Source of the DNA: Sphingopyxis panaciterrulae
GTDB taxonomy: Bacteria > Pseudomonadota > Alphaproteobacteria > Sphingomonadales > Sphingomonadaceae
NCBI RefSeq assembly: GCF_014199295.1
Contig: NZ_JACIJH010000001.1
Location: 620,001 to 684,000 of the forward strand
Direction: 5' to 3'
DNA length: 64,000 nucleotides
The notes under the pieces were generated by a model. The model made no database searches, had not been told where the DNA came from, and saw only the letters and a list, made by a program, of their open reading frames with translations. Every line of letters starts with the position of its first letter. Position 1 is the first letter of the stretch. The position numbers were made by a program, and so were the translations under genes. Shown in pieces: positions 8,942-16,574 of this stretch.

Positions 8942-9390
8942 ACGTTCTCTGTTTGGCTTTCTTTTGTCGTGTCGCGGCGCGACAGGTTGCAACGGACACG
9001 CCCGACCAGCGCGATCAGCTGGTCGCGCTCGGCCGCGCTCAATCCCTCGGTCGCCTCCTCGCTCACCTTGTCGGTCGTCCGCCGCATCTCGCCCAGCAAC
9101 GTGCGGGCGCGCGGCGTCAGGTAAAGCTGCCAGGCGCGGCGGTCGGTCGGGTCGGCGTGGCGCTCGACCAGCCCGGCTTCGGCCAGCCGGTCGACCATGC
9201 GCGACAGGGTGATCGGCTCGACCTCGATCAGCTCGGCAAGCGGGCCTTGCCTGACACCTTCGTGACGCTTGAGATAACTTATCAGCCGCCATTGCAGGGC
9301 CGTGATCCCGCTGCCCTTCATGCGCGCGTTGAATGCGCGGCGGAAAAGGCGCGCCGTATCGTTCAGCAGAAAGCCGATCGTCTCGTTCAT
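8938..9390 (-). CDS. MarR family regulator of the emrAB operon
   Basis: 150 residues with a winged-helix domain: ALQWRLISYLKRHEGVRQGPLAELIEV is the entry, ITLSRMVDRLAEAGLVERHADPTDRRAW the recognition helix and wing. MarR repressors leave DNA on binding phenolic or lipophilic ligands. The start at 9390 (MNETIGFLL) suits the family length; the upstream frame crosses the promoter. It is first in the operon with emrA and emrB, and a palindrome lies 14 bases upstream, so autorepression with substrate induction is likely. Confidence 0.88.
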   Translation of the reverse strand: MNETIGFLLNDTARLFRRAFNARMKGSGITALQWRLISYLKRHEGVRQGPLAELIEVEPITLSRMVDRLAEAGLVERHADPTDRRAWQLYLTPRARTLLGEMRRTTDKVSEEATEGLSAAERDQLIALVGRVRCNLSRRDTTKESQTENV

Positions 9391-9403
9391 GGCAGCGCAT
9401 ATA

Positions 9404-9417
9404 ATAGCAACTGCTAT
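9404..9417. promoter_or_regulatory. Predicted MarR operator
   Basis: ATAGCA-AC-TGCTAT is a perfect inverted repeat 13 bases upstream of the marR start codon, in an AT-rich promoter region. MarR-type operators commonly have this form. It probably controls marR-emrA-emrB. Confidence 0.65.
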
Positions 9418-9520
9418 ATAATCAACCACACGCTGCGCGGCCCATTCTATAACTTCCATTCTGGTGTAAACCATTCCGACAATGCTTGCGCCGCGCCGCA
9501 TTTTCGGCAGGATATGGGGC

Positions 9521-10168
9521 ATGAGTCTCTCCGCCGACCTCTTCTGGTCCTTTCGCTCGCCCTATTCCTATCTCGCGATCGGCCGCTATCGCGCTTTGGC
9601 GGCGAGCCACGACCTCATCGTCAACCTGCGCCCGGTCTATCCGCTCGCGGTTCGCCAGCCCGATTTCTTCGAGCGCAACCACCCGAACTGGCTCAGCTAT
9701 ACGATGCGCGACATGATCCGCGTCGCGCAGTTCCACGGCATCCCCTTCGGCCCGCCGCGCCCCGACCCGATCGTCCAGAATGTCGCGACGCGCGAGATCG
9801 CGGCGGAGCAACCCTATATCCATCGCCTGACGCGCCTCGGCCAGGCGGCGTCGCGGCGCGGCAAGGGCCTCGCCTTCTGCGACGAGGTGGCCCAACTCAT
9901 CTGGGGCGGGGCGAAGGACTGGCACCTCGGCGACCATCTTGCCGGTGCCGCGCGGCGCGCCGGCCTCGACCTGGCCGAGCTCGATGCCGAGGCGGAGCGC
10001 GACGCCGAGGAACTCGACACCGAAATCGCGGCCAATCAGGTCGCGCTCGAGATCGCCGGCCATTGGGGCGTGCCGACGCTCGTCTTCGATGGTGAGCCCT
10101 TCTTCGGCCAGGACCGGATCGAGATGGCGAAGTGGCGGATGGAGCAGAAGGGGCTGCAACCGCGATGA
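9521..10168 (+). CDS. DsbA-family 2-hydroxychromene-2-carboxylate isomerase-like protein
   Basis: 215 residues. The N-terminus DLFWSFRSPYSYLAIGRY is typical of the HCCA isomerase/kappa-GST branch of the thioredoxin fold, where a serine rather than a CxxC motif acts with glutathione. The C-terminal GVPTLVFDGEPFFGQDRIEMAKW is the conserved cis-proline region. The true substrate is unclear, since such genes occur outside naphthalene pathways. The start is at MSLSADLFW because the residues before it are not conserved in character. It overlaps the next gene by ATGA. Confidence 0.82.
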   Translation: MSLSADLFWSFRSPYSYLAIGRYRALAASHDLIVNLRPVYPLAVRQPDFFERNHPNWLSYTMRDMIRVAQFHGIPFGPPRPDPIVQNVATREIAAEQPYIHRLTRLGQAASRRGKGLAFCDEVAQLIWGGAKDWHLGDHLAGAARRAGLDLAELDAEAERDAEELDTEIAANQVALEIAGHWGVPTLVFDGEPFFGQDRIEMAKWRMEQKGLQPR

Positions 10169-10617
10169 GTGCGGCGGCTGTGCCGATGGCGGGCGGTTGC
10201 CAGTGCGGAGCGGTCCGCTTCGCGAGCGCCCACGACGGACGCGACGCCTATTGGTGCCATTGCCGCATGTGCCAGCGCGCGCTCGGCAATGTCGGGGCCG
10301 CCTTCTGGAACGTGCCGAAGGAAAGTGTGACCTGGACCGGCGCCGAGCGTGCGATCCACATGTCCTCGCCCTTCGGCGCGCGCGGTTTCTGCCGCGATTG
10401 CGGGACGCCGCTCAGCTTCCACTACGTCGACGGCCCGAACATCGACCTGGCCGTCGGCGCGCTCGACGATCCGGGCGCGGTGCGACTGACCAGCCATTTC
10501 GGGGTCGAGAGCCGCCTCCACGGCTGGACCGGCGGCCAGGGGCTGCCCGAAATGCGCAGCGAGGATCACAAGCCCTTGCAGGAGCGCTGGGCGAAGGTCC
10601 ACAAGCCCGACGCATGA
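10165..10617 (+). CDS. GFA family (DUF636) zinc-binding protein
   Basis: 150 residues, a second GFA protein not closely similar to the one at 5.7 kb. Zinc ligands are in GGCQCGAVRF, YWCHCRMCQRA and FCRDCGTPLSFHY. It is the middle gene of a three-gene operon with ATGA overlaps at both ends. Being next to a glutathione-S-transferase-like isomerase suggests thiol-adduct chemistry, but this is inference. Confidence 0.88.
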   Translation: MSAAAVPMAGGCQCGAVRFASAHDGRDAYWCHCRMCQRALGNVGAAFWNVPKESVTWTGAERAIHMSSPFGARGFCRDCGTPLSFHYVDGPNIDLAVGALDDPGAVRLTSHFGVESRLHGWTGGQGLPEMRSEDHKPLQERWAKVHKPDA

Positions 10618-11369
10618 GCATAGAACCCCAATTTTTCGACGCGCGCGACGGCGTGCGGCTGGCGTGGCGCGAGATGGGCGAAGGCCCCTCGGTCGTGCTG
10701 CTCCACGGTCTGTTTTCGAGCGCCGAGGTCAACTGGATCAAGTTCGGCACCGCGGCGCGCATCGCCGCGGACGGCTATCGCGTCATCATGCCCGACCTGC
10801 GCGTCCATGGGTCGAGCGAGGCGCCGCATGAGGCGGGGCATTATCCGCCCGATGTGCTCGTCGACGACCTCGAGGATCTGGTCGCGCACCTCGGCCTCGT
10901 CGATTTCGACCTCGGGGGCTTCTCGCTCGGTGCCCGCACCAGCGTCCGCGCCGTGGTCGCGGGGATGCGGCCGAAGCGGCTGATCCTCGGCGGCATGGGG
11001 CTCGCGGGGCTCGCCGGCTGGCAGCGGCGCGGGCAATTCTTCAAGCGCGTGATCGCCGACTATGAAACCGCGAAGCGCGGCGACGACACCTGGCTGTCGA
11101 TCCAGTTCATGAAGACGATGAAGGTCGATCGCATCGCCGCCGGCCACCTGCTCGACAGCTTCACCGACACCGCGCCCGACGCGCTCGCGGCGCTGACGAT
11201 GCCGGTTCTGGTGGTGTGCGGCGACAAGGATCAGGACAATGGCTCGGCCGAGGAACTGGTCGCGGCGCTGCCCGACGCGCGGCTCGCGACGATCCCCGGC
11301 ACCCATATGTCGAGCGTGACCGAGCCCGAACTCGGCGAGGCGATCGCGGCCTTCCTGACCACCGCTTGA
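10614..11369 (+). CDS. Alpha/beta hydrolase
   Basis: 251 residues. The alpha/beta hydrolase fold is shown by the oxyanion motif VVLLHGLFSS, the nucleophile elbow GGFSLGART with the catalytic serine, the acid in VVCGDKDQDNG and the histidine in IPGTHMSSV. The substrate is unknown. It is the last gene of the isomerase-GFA-hydrolase operon; ATG overlaps the upstream stop. No signal peptide is visible, so it is cytoplasmic. Confidence 0.88.
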   Translation: MSIEPQFFDARDGVRLAWREMGEGPSVVLLHGLFSSAEVNWIKFGTAARIAADGYRVIMPDLRVHGSSEAPHEAGHYPPDVLVDDLEDLVAHLGLVDFDLGGFSLGARTSVRAVVAGMRPKRLILGGMGLAGLAGWQRRGQFFKRVIADYETAKRGDDTWLSIQFMKTMKVDRIAAGHLLDSFTDTAPDALAALTMPVLVVCGDKDQDNGSAEELVAALPDARLATIPGTHMSSVTEPELGEAIAAFLTTA

Positions 11370-11443
11370 CCCGGTTGGCGGTGCGGTCCAGATTGCCGGC
11401 CATCGCGCCAGAGAGCGCCACCATCATCCAGAGGACGCACCCC

Positions 11444-13297
11444 ATGAAAGCCATGATTTCGACCCTGTCGCTTGCGATGTCGCTCACGCTCGCCGCGAGC
11501 CCGGCCATCGCGCAGGACGCCGCGCCCGCCGCGGCCGAGGCGGCGCCCGCCGCCGCTCCCACCGCCGCCGACGCTGACGCCTTCATCACCGCCGCCGAAA
11601 AGGATCTGTTCGACTATTCGGTCGAGGCGAGCCAGGTGAACTGGGTCAATTATAATTTCATCACCGAGGATACCGATGCGATGGCGGCGCGGATCAACGC
11701 CGTCGGCACCGAAAAGTCGGTCCACTATGCGCTCGAAGCCGCCAAATATATGAACGTGCCGGGGCTGAGCGCCGACACGAAGCGCAAGCTCAATATCCTG
11801 CGCACCGGCCTCGTCCTCCCCGCGCCGACGACCGAGGGCGCCGCGACCGAGCTCAACCGGATCGCGACCGACCTGTCGTCGCAGTACGGCAAGGGCAAGG
11901 GGACGCTCGACGGCAAGCCGATCTCGGGCTCCGACATCGAGGCCGAGATGGGCAATCTCGACCATACGCCCGCCGAATATGCCGAGATGTGGACGAGCTG
12001 GCACGACAATGTCGGCGCGCCGATGAAGGACGATTATGCCAAGATGGTCGGCATCGCCAACGAAGGCGCGAAGGAACTGGGCTTCAGCGACACCGGCGCG
12101 ATGTGGCGGTCGGGCTACGACATGTCGCCCGAGGAGTTCGCGAAGACGACTGAGCGGCTGTGGCAGGAGGTCAAGCCGCTCTACATGGCGCTTCACACCT
12201 ATGTCCGCTGGAAACTCAACGAGAAATATGGCGACGCGGTGCAGCCCAAGACCGGCCCGATCCGTGCCGACCTGCTCGGCAATATGTGGGCGCAGGAATG
12301 GGGCAATATCTATCCGCTCGTCGCGCCTCCGGGCTCGGGCGACCTCGGCTACGACATCGGGGACCTGCTGCAGGCCAAGGGCAAGACGCCGCTCGACATG
12401 GTCAAGGCGGGAGAGAATTTCTATTCCTCGCTCGGCTTCGCGCCGCTTCCCGAGACATTCTGGAAGCGCAGCCTGTTCGTGAAGCCCGCCGACCGCGAAG
12501 TCATCTGCCACGCTTCGGCGTGGGACATCGACAACAAGGACGATGTCCGCATCAAGATGTGCACCAAGGTGAATGCCGACGATTTCATCACCATCCACCA
12601 CGAACTCGGCCACAATTATTATCAGCGCGCCTACAACAAACAGCCCTATCTCTACCTCAACGGCGCCAATGACGGTTTCCACGAGGCGATCGGCGATTTC
12701 ATCGCGCTGTCGATCACGCCGCAATATCTGGTCGATATCGGCCTGCTCGACAAGGCACAGGTGCCCGGCGCCGACAAGGATATCGGCCTGTTGTTGCGGC
12801 AGGCGATGGACAAGGTCGCCTTCCTGCCCTTTGGCCTGCTCGTCGACCGCTGGCGCTGGGGCGTGTTCGACGGAACGATCCAGCCCGCCGACTACAACAA
12901 GGCCTGGACCGACCTGCGCCGGCAGTATCAGGGCATCACGCCTCCGGGCGAACGGCCGGCGAACGCCTTCGACCCCGGCGCCAAATATCATATCCCCGGC
13001 AATACCCCCTATTCGCGCTATTTCCTCGCGCGCATCCTGCAGTTCCAATTCTATCAGGCGGCGTGCAAGCAGGCGGGGTGGAAGGGGCCGCTCCACCGCT
13101 GTTCCTTCTATGGCAACAAGGCGGTCGGCACGAAGCTGAACGCGATGCTCGAAATGGGCGCGTCGAAGCCCTGGCCCGACGCGCTTCAGGCGTTCACCGG
13201 CACCCGCGAAATGTCGGGCAAGGCGATGGCGGACTATTTCGCGCCGCTGAAGGCGTGGCTCGACGAGCAGAACAAGGGCAAGCCGTCGGGGTGGTAA
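11444..13297 (+). CDS. M2 family peptidyl-dipeptidase (ACE-like), secreted
   Basis: 617 residues, the length of single-domain bacterial angiotensin-converting-enzyme homologues. A signal peptide (MKAMISTLSLAMSLTLAASPAIAQ) is followed by an Ala/Pro-rich linker. The zinc motif is H386-E-L-G-H390, with the third ligand E414 in FHEAIGD, the gluzincin pattern. M2 enzymes remove C-terminal dipeptides, here presumably in the periplasm. The start is chosen for the signal peptide; the frame runs upstream into the hydrolase gene. A terminator follows. Confidence 0.93.
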   Translation: MKAMISTLSLAMSLTLAASPAIAQDAAPAAAEAAPAAAPTAADADAFITAAEKDLFDYSVEASQVNWVNYNFITEDTDAMAARINAVGTEKSVHYALEAAKYMNVPGLSADTKRKLNILRTGLVLPAPTTEGAATELNRIATDLSSQYGKGKGTLDGKPISGSDIEAEMGNLDHTPAEYAEMWTSWHDNVGAPMKDDYAKMVGIANEGAKELGFSDTGAMWRSGYDMSPEEFAKTTERLWQEVKPLYMALHTYVRWKLNEKYGDAVQPKTGPIRADLLGNMWAQEWGNIYPLVAPPGSGDLGYDIGDLLQAKGKTPLDMVKAGENFYSSLGFAPLPETFWKRSLFVKPADREVICHASAWDIDNKDDVRIKMCTKVNADDFITIHHELGHNYYQRAYNKQPYLYLNGANDGFHEAIGDFIALSITPQYLVDIGLLDKAQVPGADKDIGLLLRQAMDKVAFLPFGLLVDRWRWGVFDGTIQPADYNKAWTDLRRQYQGITPPGERPANAFDPGAKYHIPGNTPYSRYFLARILQFQFYQAACKQAGWKGPLHRCSFYGNKAVGTKLNAMLEMGASKPWPDALQAFTGTREMSGKAMADYFAPLKAWLDEQNKGKPSGW

Positions 13298-13320
13298 TCG
13301 TCGCCGCTGCGACGGGAAGA

Positions 13321-13350
13321 GGGCCGGAGAGGCGACTCCCCGGCCCTTTT
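13321..13350 (+). terminator. Rho-independent terminator after the M2 peptidase gene
   Basis: GGGCCGG and CCGGCCC form a stem with a 12-base loop and are followed by six T. It begins 23 bases after the stop codon. Confidence 0.88.
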
Positions 13351-13409
13351 TTGTTTCTGCGCGGGAGCGTCCATGTCGGCTTCGGGGCGGAGAGTTGACA
13401 TCCCCACCT

Positions 13410-13447
13410 TTGTCATTCCCGCTTTCCCAGGCACACCTTTGTTATAA
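13410..13447. repeat. 38-bp inverted relative of the serine-recombinase end sequence (copy A)
   Basis: Contains GTCATTCCCGC and GGCACACCTTT then TTATAA. Compared by eye with the reverse complement of 53871-53908 it matches at 32 of 38 positions. It lies at the left edge of the nsrR-ncg-nirK block, so it may be an old attachment or element end. A widespread genomic repeat is the alternative. Confidence 0.6.
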
Positions 13448-13510
13448 TTTTATAATGGTAGCGATCTGATGCATCCGACTTGTCCATTCCTGGGCCACGT
13501 TGCAAACTTG

Positions 13511-13546
13511 TCCCTCACTTCCATCAGCAAATGGATGCATCAGGGA
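13511..13546 (-). terminator. Imperfect stem-loop downstream of nsrR
   Basis: TCCCT/AGGGA and TCCAT/ATGGA can pair around the loop CAGCAA, 29 bases after the nsrR stop on the minus strand. No T-run follows, so it is only a possible terminator or mRNA end. An 11-base inverted pair CTGATGCATCC (13466) / GGATGCATCAG (13533) lies in the same gap. Confidence 0.35.
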
Positions 13547-13574
13547 TAGAACGACGATCGACATTCGACATGTC

Positions 13575-14030
13575 TTATTGGCGTTCTTCGCCGAGACCGA
13601 TTCTCAACAGGGGCTGCTGGGTCATTAGGCGTCGCATCGCATCACGGTCGGTCAGTAGATCCGCAACGCTGTAGGTGTCGAAGACATTCATCATAGCCTG
13701 CATGCCCTTTGCCAGAACGCCCGTTAGGCCGCAGGCAGGCGACAGGGAGCAACCAGAACATTCGGCTAATTCGAAACCTTCTTCGGTTCGTCGCACGACT
13801 TCGCCGACACTGATTCGATCAGCCGGGCGTGCCAGACGCATACCTCCTGAACGCCCCCGCACCGTCTCGATGAAGCCGTCATGAGCCAGCGCGTTTGCGA
13901 CCTTCATCAGGTGATTATGAGACACGCCGTAGGTGCGCGAAATTTCACCGATCTTACACAGGCGTTCATCGTGAAGCGCGAGATGGATCAAGACCCGAAG
14001 CGAATAATCCGTATAGCGGGTGAACCGCAC
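13575..14030 (-). CDS. nsrR: NsrR-type Rrf2 family nitric-oxide-sensing repressor
   Basis: 151 residues. The N-terminal winged helix (MRFTRYTDYSLRVLIHLAL, then ISRTYGVSHNHLMKVANAL) matches Rrf2/NsrR. Three cysteines C91, C94 and C100 in ECSGCSLSPACGL can hold an Fe-S cluster; Escherichia coli NsrR uses C91, C96 and C102. NO damages the cluster and releases DNA. It is divergent from ncgA, and an NsrR-like palindrome sits just before ncgA. IscR or another Rrf2 protein is less likely given the neighbours. The start ATG gives the standard N-terminus. Confidence 0.87.
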   Translation of the reverse strand: MRFTRYTDYSLRVLIHLALHDERLCKIGEISRTYGVSHNHLMKVANALAHDGFIETVRGRSGGMRLARPADRISVGEVVRRTEEGFELAECSGCSLSPACGLTGVLAKGMQAMMNVFDTYSVADLLTDRDAMRRLMTQQPLLRIGLGEERQ

Positions 14031-14345
14031 ATACTTCTCCTGAACGGGATTATCCCGACGGTCGTCAATAGACGAATGCGTCCGACCGGTCCAGTCGGCG
14101 CATCGCCATCGGCGCCCGCGAGCAGGATTCGAACGTCGAGCTGCCGATCTCTTTGATCATCGGATCTCGAAACCAGGCATGAATCAATCGGGAAGCAGCA
14201 ATGCGGCGAGGCCGTATTCTGCGCTTGCCGCGCGTCCCGGCAACATTCCGATACATAAATTTGGATCGGCGGAATCTTATTTGCTGGACAGGCAGATTTG
14301 GCGGCCATATAAAATATGTATCTTAAATACATCTTATAAGGATGC
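14031..14345. other. Divergent intergenic region nsrR / ncgA
   Basis: 315 bases without a convincing gene. It becomes AT-rich towards ncgA (from about 14250) and contains the NsrR-like operator. Short frames on the minus strand (for example 14065-14256) match nothing I know. GGATTCGAAC at 14125-14134 resembles a tRNA T-loop by chance only, with no cloverleaf around it. Confidence 0.6.
14313..14335 (+). promoter_or_regulatory. Predicted NsrR operator upstream of ncgA
   Basis: The 17-base core ATGTATCTTAAATACAT (14316-14332) has perfect 6-base arms and, with AAT before and CTT after it, closely follows the known NsrR consensus of two ATGCAT-like half sites around TTTAA. It ends 10 bases before the first ncgA ATG and would block transcription of ncgABC-nirK until NO appears. 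Confidence 0.75.
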
Positions 14346-15446
14346 ATGATGACGCATATCACGCGACGCGATGCCGTTTTCAAAGGGTTGGGGGCGGCCG
14401 TTGCGGTTCCGGCATTGACTGCCGTGGCATCCGATGCCGCTGGAAAAGACAGAGGCGCCGCTGCTGGAAAGCCGCGCGGACAGGCGGCGCAGCACAAGTT
14501 CGAAATGAACATCGAGGAAACCCGAATCACGCTGGTCGGGCAGCAGACGTTCCAGACTTTTGCCTATGCCGGCCAGGTTCCCGCACCGCTGTTTCACGTC
14601 CGCGAGGGGGATCATGTCGAGGTCGTCCTCAACAATCTGACAACCCTTCCCCATACGATCCACTGGCACGGCCTGTTGCAGCGCGGGAGTTGGGAGATGG
14701 ACGGCGTTCCCGACATGACCCAACTTGGCATTCAGCCCGGCGACAGCTTCACCTACAAGTTTGTTGCCGAACCGGCGGGGACGATGTGGTATCATTGCCA
14801 CGTCAATGTGAACGAGCATGTCGCGACGCGCGGCATGTGGGGGCCGTTCATTATCGATCCCGTCAAACCCGCGCCGATCGAGCGCGACGTCACGGGTGAC
14901 TATATCCTGATGTTTTCGGAGTGGGCGTCGTCATGGGCCGACAAGCTCGGCCAAGGTGGCATGCCGGGCGACGTGTTCGACTATTTCACGATCAACGGTA
15001 AATCCTTCCCCGAAACGCAGCCCATCCGCGTCAAGGAGGGCGACGTCATTCGTCTGCGCATGTTCGGCGCCGGCGGCGGTTTCCATTCGATCCACATCCA
15101 TGGACATGTGTTCCAGATCGTCTTCAAGGACGGCCATCAGCTTCCCGCGCCGATCAACGCCGATACCGTGCTTGTCGGCCCCGGAGAGCGATACGACATC
15201 ATCCTGCGGTGCGACAATCCGGGCCGCTGGATGATCCACGACCATATCGACAGCCATACAATGAACGGCCACACGCCACATGGCGGGGTAATGACGCTCA
15301 TCGAATATGACGGCATCCCGCGCGACCAATCCTATTACCACTGGGCGCACAAGGAGTTCGTGCCGGACTTCTATTACGAGGAGAGCCTTCGCAAACCCCA
15401 CGGCATCCATACGAACCCCAATTTCAAAGGCACCCCGGTCGCTTGA
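14346..15446 (+). CDS. ncgA: Two-domain multicopper oxidase NcgA (blue copper oxidase, type C), TAT-exported
   Basis: 366 residues. A twin-arginine signal (TRRDAVFKGLGAAVA) directs folded export. Domain 1 has LPHTIHWHG (H103, H106, H108) and WYHCHVNVNEHVATRGM with type 1 copper ligands H103, C151, H158 and M164. Domain 2 has FHSIHIHGH and WMIHDHIDSH, which supply trinuclear-cluster histidines but no type 1 cysteine. Type 1 copper in domain 1 only defines type C two-domain oxidases such as Nitrosomonas europaea blue copper oxidase, the ncgA product. ATG 14349, one codon later, has better spacing to AAGGA. Confidence 0.88.
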   Translation: MMTHITRRDAVFKGLGAAVAVPALTAVASDAAGKDRGAAAGKPRGQAAQHKFEMNIEETRITLVGQQTFQTFAYAGQVPAPLFHVREGDHVEVVLNNLTTLPHTIHWHGLLQRGSWEMDGVPDMTQLGIQPGDSFTYKFVAEPAGTMWYHCHVNVNEHVATRGMWGPFIIDPVKPAPIERDVTGDYILMFSEWASSWADKLGQGGMPGDVFDYFTINGKSFPETQPIRVKEGDVIRLRMFGAGGGFHSIHIHGHVFQIVFKDGHQLPAPINADTVLVGPGERYDIILRCDNPGRWMIHDHIDSHTMNGHTPHGGVMTLIEYDGIPRDQSYYHWAHKEFVPDFYYEESLRKPHGIHTNPNFKGTPVA

Positions 15447-15457
15447 GGAGACGCACG

Positions 15458-16159
15458 ATGAAAGGTTCATTGATCTTGGCGGCGAGTGCGGGGGTCGTTC
15501 TCCTGGCGTTTGCCATCCGCCCGACCGCCGTGGATGCCCAGGCAGCGGGGTCCGAACTGGCCAGCCAATGCGCATCGTGCCACGCTTTGACGAAGCCGGC
15601 CGAGGTTACGGTGGACCGCCTGTGGACGCGGAAGGGCCCCGACCTCTGGTATGCGGGCGACAAGTTCAACAAGGAATGGCTCGTCGCGTGGCTGCAAAAG
15701 CCGACCGTCATCCGCCCCGGCGGCGTGCTGTGGTTCAAACACGCCAAACCCGGCGAGCCCCGCGACACGATCGACACGGCCGCTGTCGAGAAGCATCCCG
15801 CTGTGGATGCGGAAACCGCGACGAAACTGGCTGACCAGCTGATGCTCTTGAAGAGCGGCGGACTCGTTACAGAAGGGGCGTTCAAGCCTGAATCCGCCAA
15901 TGCGGCGATGGGCAAGCTAGCCTTTTCCAAGCTGCGCGGCTGCATCGCTTGCCATCAGAGCGCAGCGGGCACAGGCGGGCTTTCCGGGCCGGAGCTTTAT
16001 GACGCGGGCCAGCGTCTGCGGGCCGATTATGTCATCGCCTATATGAAGGACCCGCAGCAGTTCGATCCCCATATCTGGATGCCGACGCTGACGCTGTCCG
16101 AGCCCGATCTTCAACGCATCACGGGCTATGTCATGTCTCTTGGAAAGGAGGACAAGTGA
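15458..16159 (+). CDS. ncgB: Diheme cytochrome c (NcgB-like)
   Basis: 233 residues with an N-terminal signal/anchor (MKGSLILAASAGVVLLAFAI) and two c-type heme sites, C38-A-S-C-H42 and C162-I-A-C-H166. It should pass electrons in the periplasm to NcgA or NirK. GAGGAG lies seven bases before the ATG, so I prefer 15458 to the frame start at 15443. It begins 11 bases after the ncgA stop. The position, two hemes and gene order match ncgB of the Nitrosomonas ncgABC-nirK cluster. Confidence 0.87.
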   Translation: MKGSLILAASAGVVLLAFAIRPTAVDAQAAGSELASQCASCHALTKPAEVTVDRLWTRKGPDLWYAGDKFNKEWLVAWLQKPTVIRPGGVLWFKHAKPGEPRDTIDTAAVEKHPAVDAETATKLADQLMLLKSGGLVTEGAFKPESANAAMGKLAFSKLRGCIACHQSAAGTGGLSGPELYDAGQRLRADYVIAYMKDPQQFDPHIWMPTLTLSEPDLQRITGYVMSLGKEDK

Positions 16160-16548
16160 TGATCCGTTTCGGGATCGCGATGCTCGGCCTGGTCGCGATG
16201 ACCGGCGCCATCGCCGTTCATCAACCCGCCACCGCAGGAAGCGACAATCCCAGGATCGCGGCGTCGGCGCATCTTTACGACACCTATTGCGCCCAGTGCC
16301 ACGGCGTTCAGCGCAACGGCAAGGGGGTGAACACCGTCGGCCTGTCGGTTCAGCCGCGCGACCATAGCGACACGGCGGGCATGTCCTCTCTGCCGCGCGA
16401 CCAGATGATCAAGGCCATATCGGAAGGCGGTGGGGCGGTGAACAAATCGGCACTGATGCCATCCTGGTCCGCCGTTCTGTCCAAGGAACAGATCGAAGAT
16501 ATGGCCGACTATCTCATCTATGTCTGCAAATGCGACACAGCCCAGTAA
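16159..16548 (+). CDS. ncgC: Monoheme cytochrome c (NcgC-like)
   Basis: 129 residues: a signal peptide (MIRFGIAMLGLVAMTGAIAVHQPATA) and one heme site, C44-A-Q-C-H48, with candidate axial methionines in ALMPSW. The ATG at 16159 overlaps the ncgB stop by one base and follows AAGGAGG at seven bases; the GTG at 16156 is less likely. Likely a small periplasmic electron carrier to NirK. Third gene of the ncgABC-nirK operon. Confidence 0.86.
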   Translation: MIRFGIAMLGLVAMTGAIAVHQPATAGSDNPRIAASAHLYDTYCAQCHGVQRNGKGVNTVGLSVQPRDHSDTAGMSSLPRDQMIKAISEGGGAVNKSALMPSWSAVLSKEQIEDMADYLIYVCKCDTAQ

Positions 16549-16574
16549 ATTGCTTCAAAACAGGGGATATTTTT

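Noticed and set aside
11231-13096. 621-codon minus-strand frame
   Set aside because: Antisense to the M2 peptidase, whose zinc motif and signal peptide are clear.
14125-14134. GGATTCGAAC resembling a tRNA T-loop
   Set aside because: No acceptor stem, anticodon stem or CCA end could be drawn around it on either strand.
16530-16574. Upstream ATG for nirK inside ncgC
   Set aside because: It would add 15 residues before the signal peptide and lacks a ribosome site; ATG 16575 has AGGGGA and a clean signal peptide.
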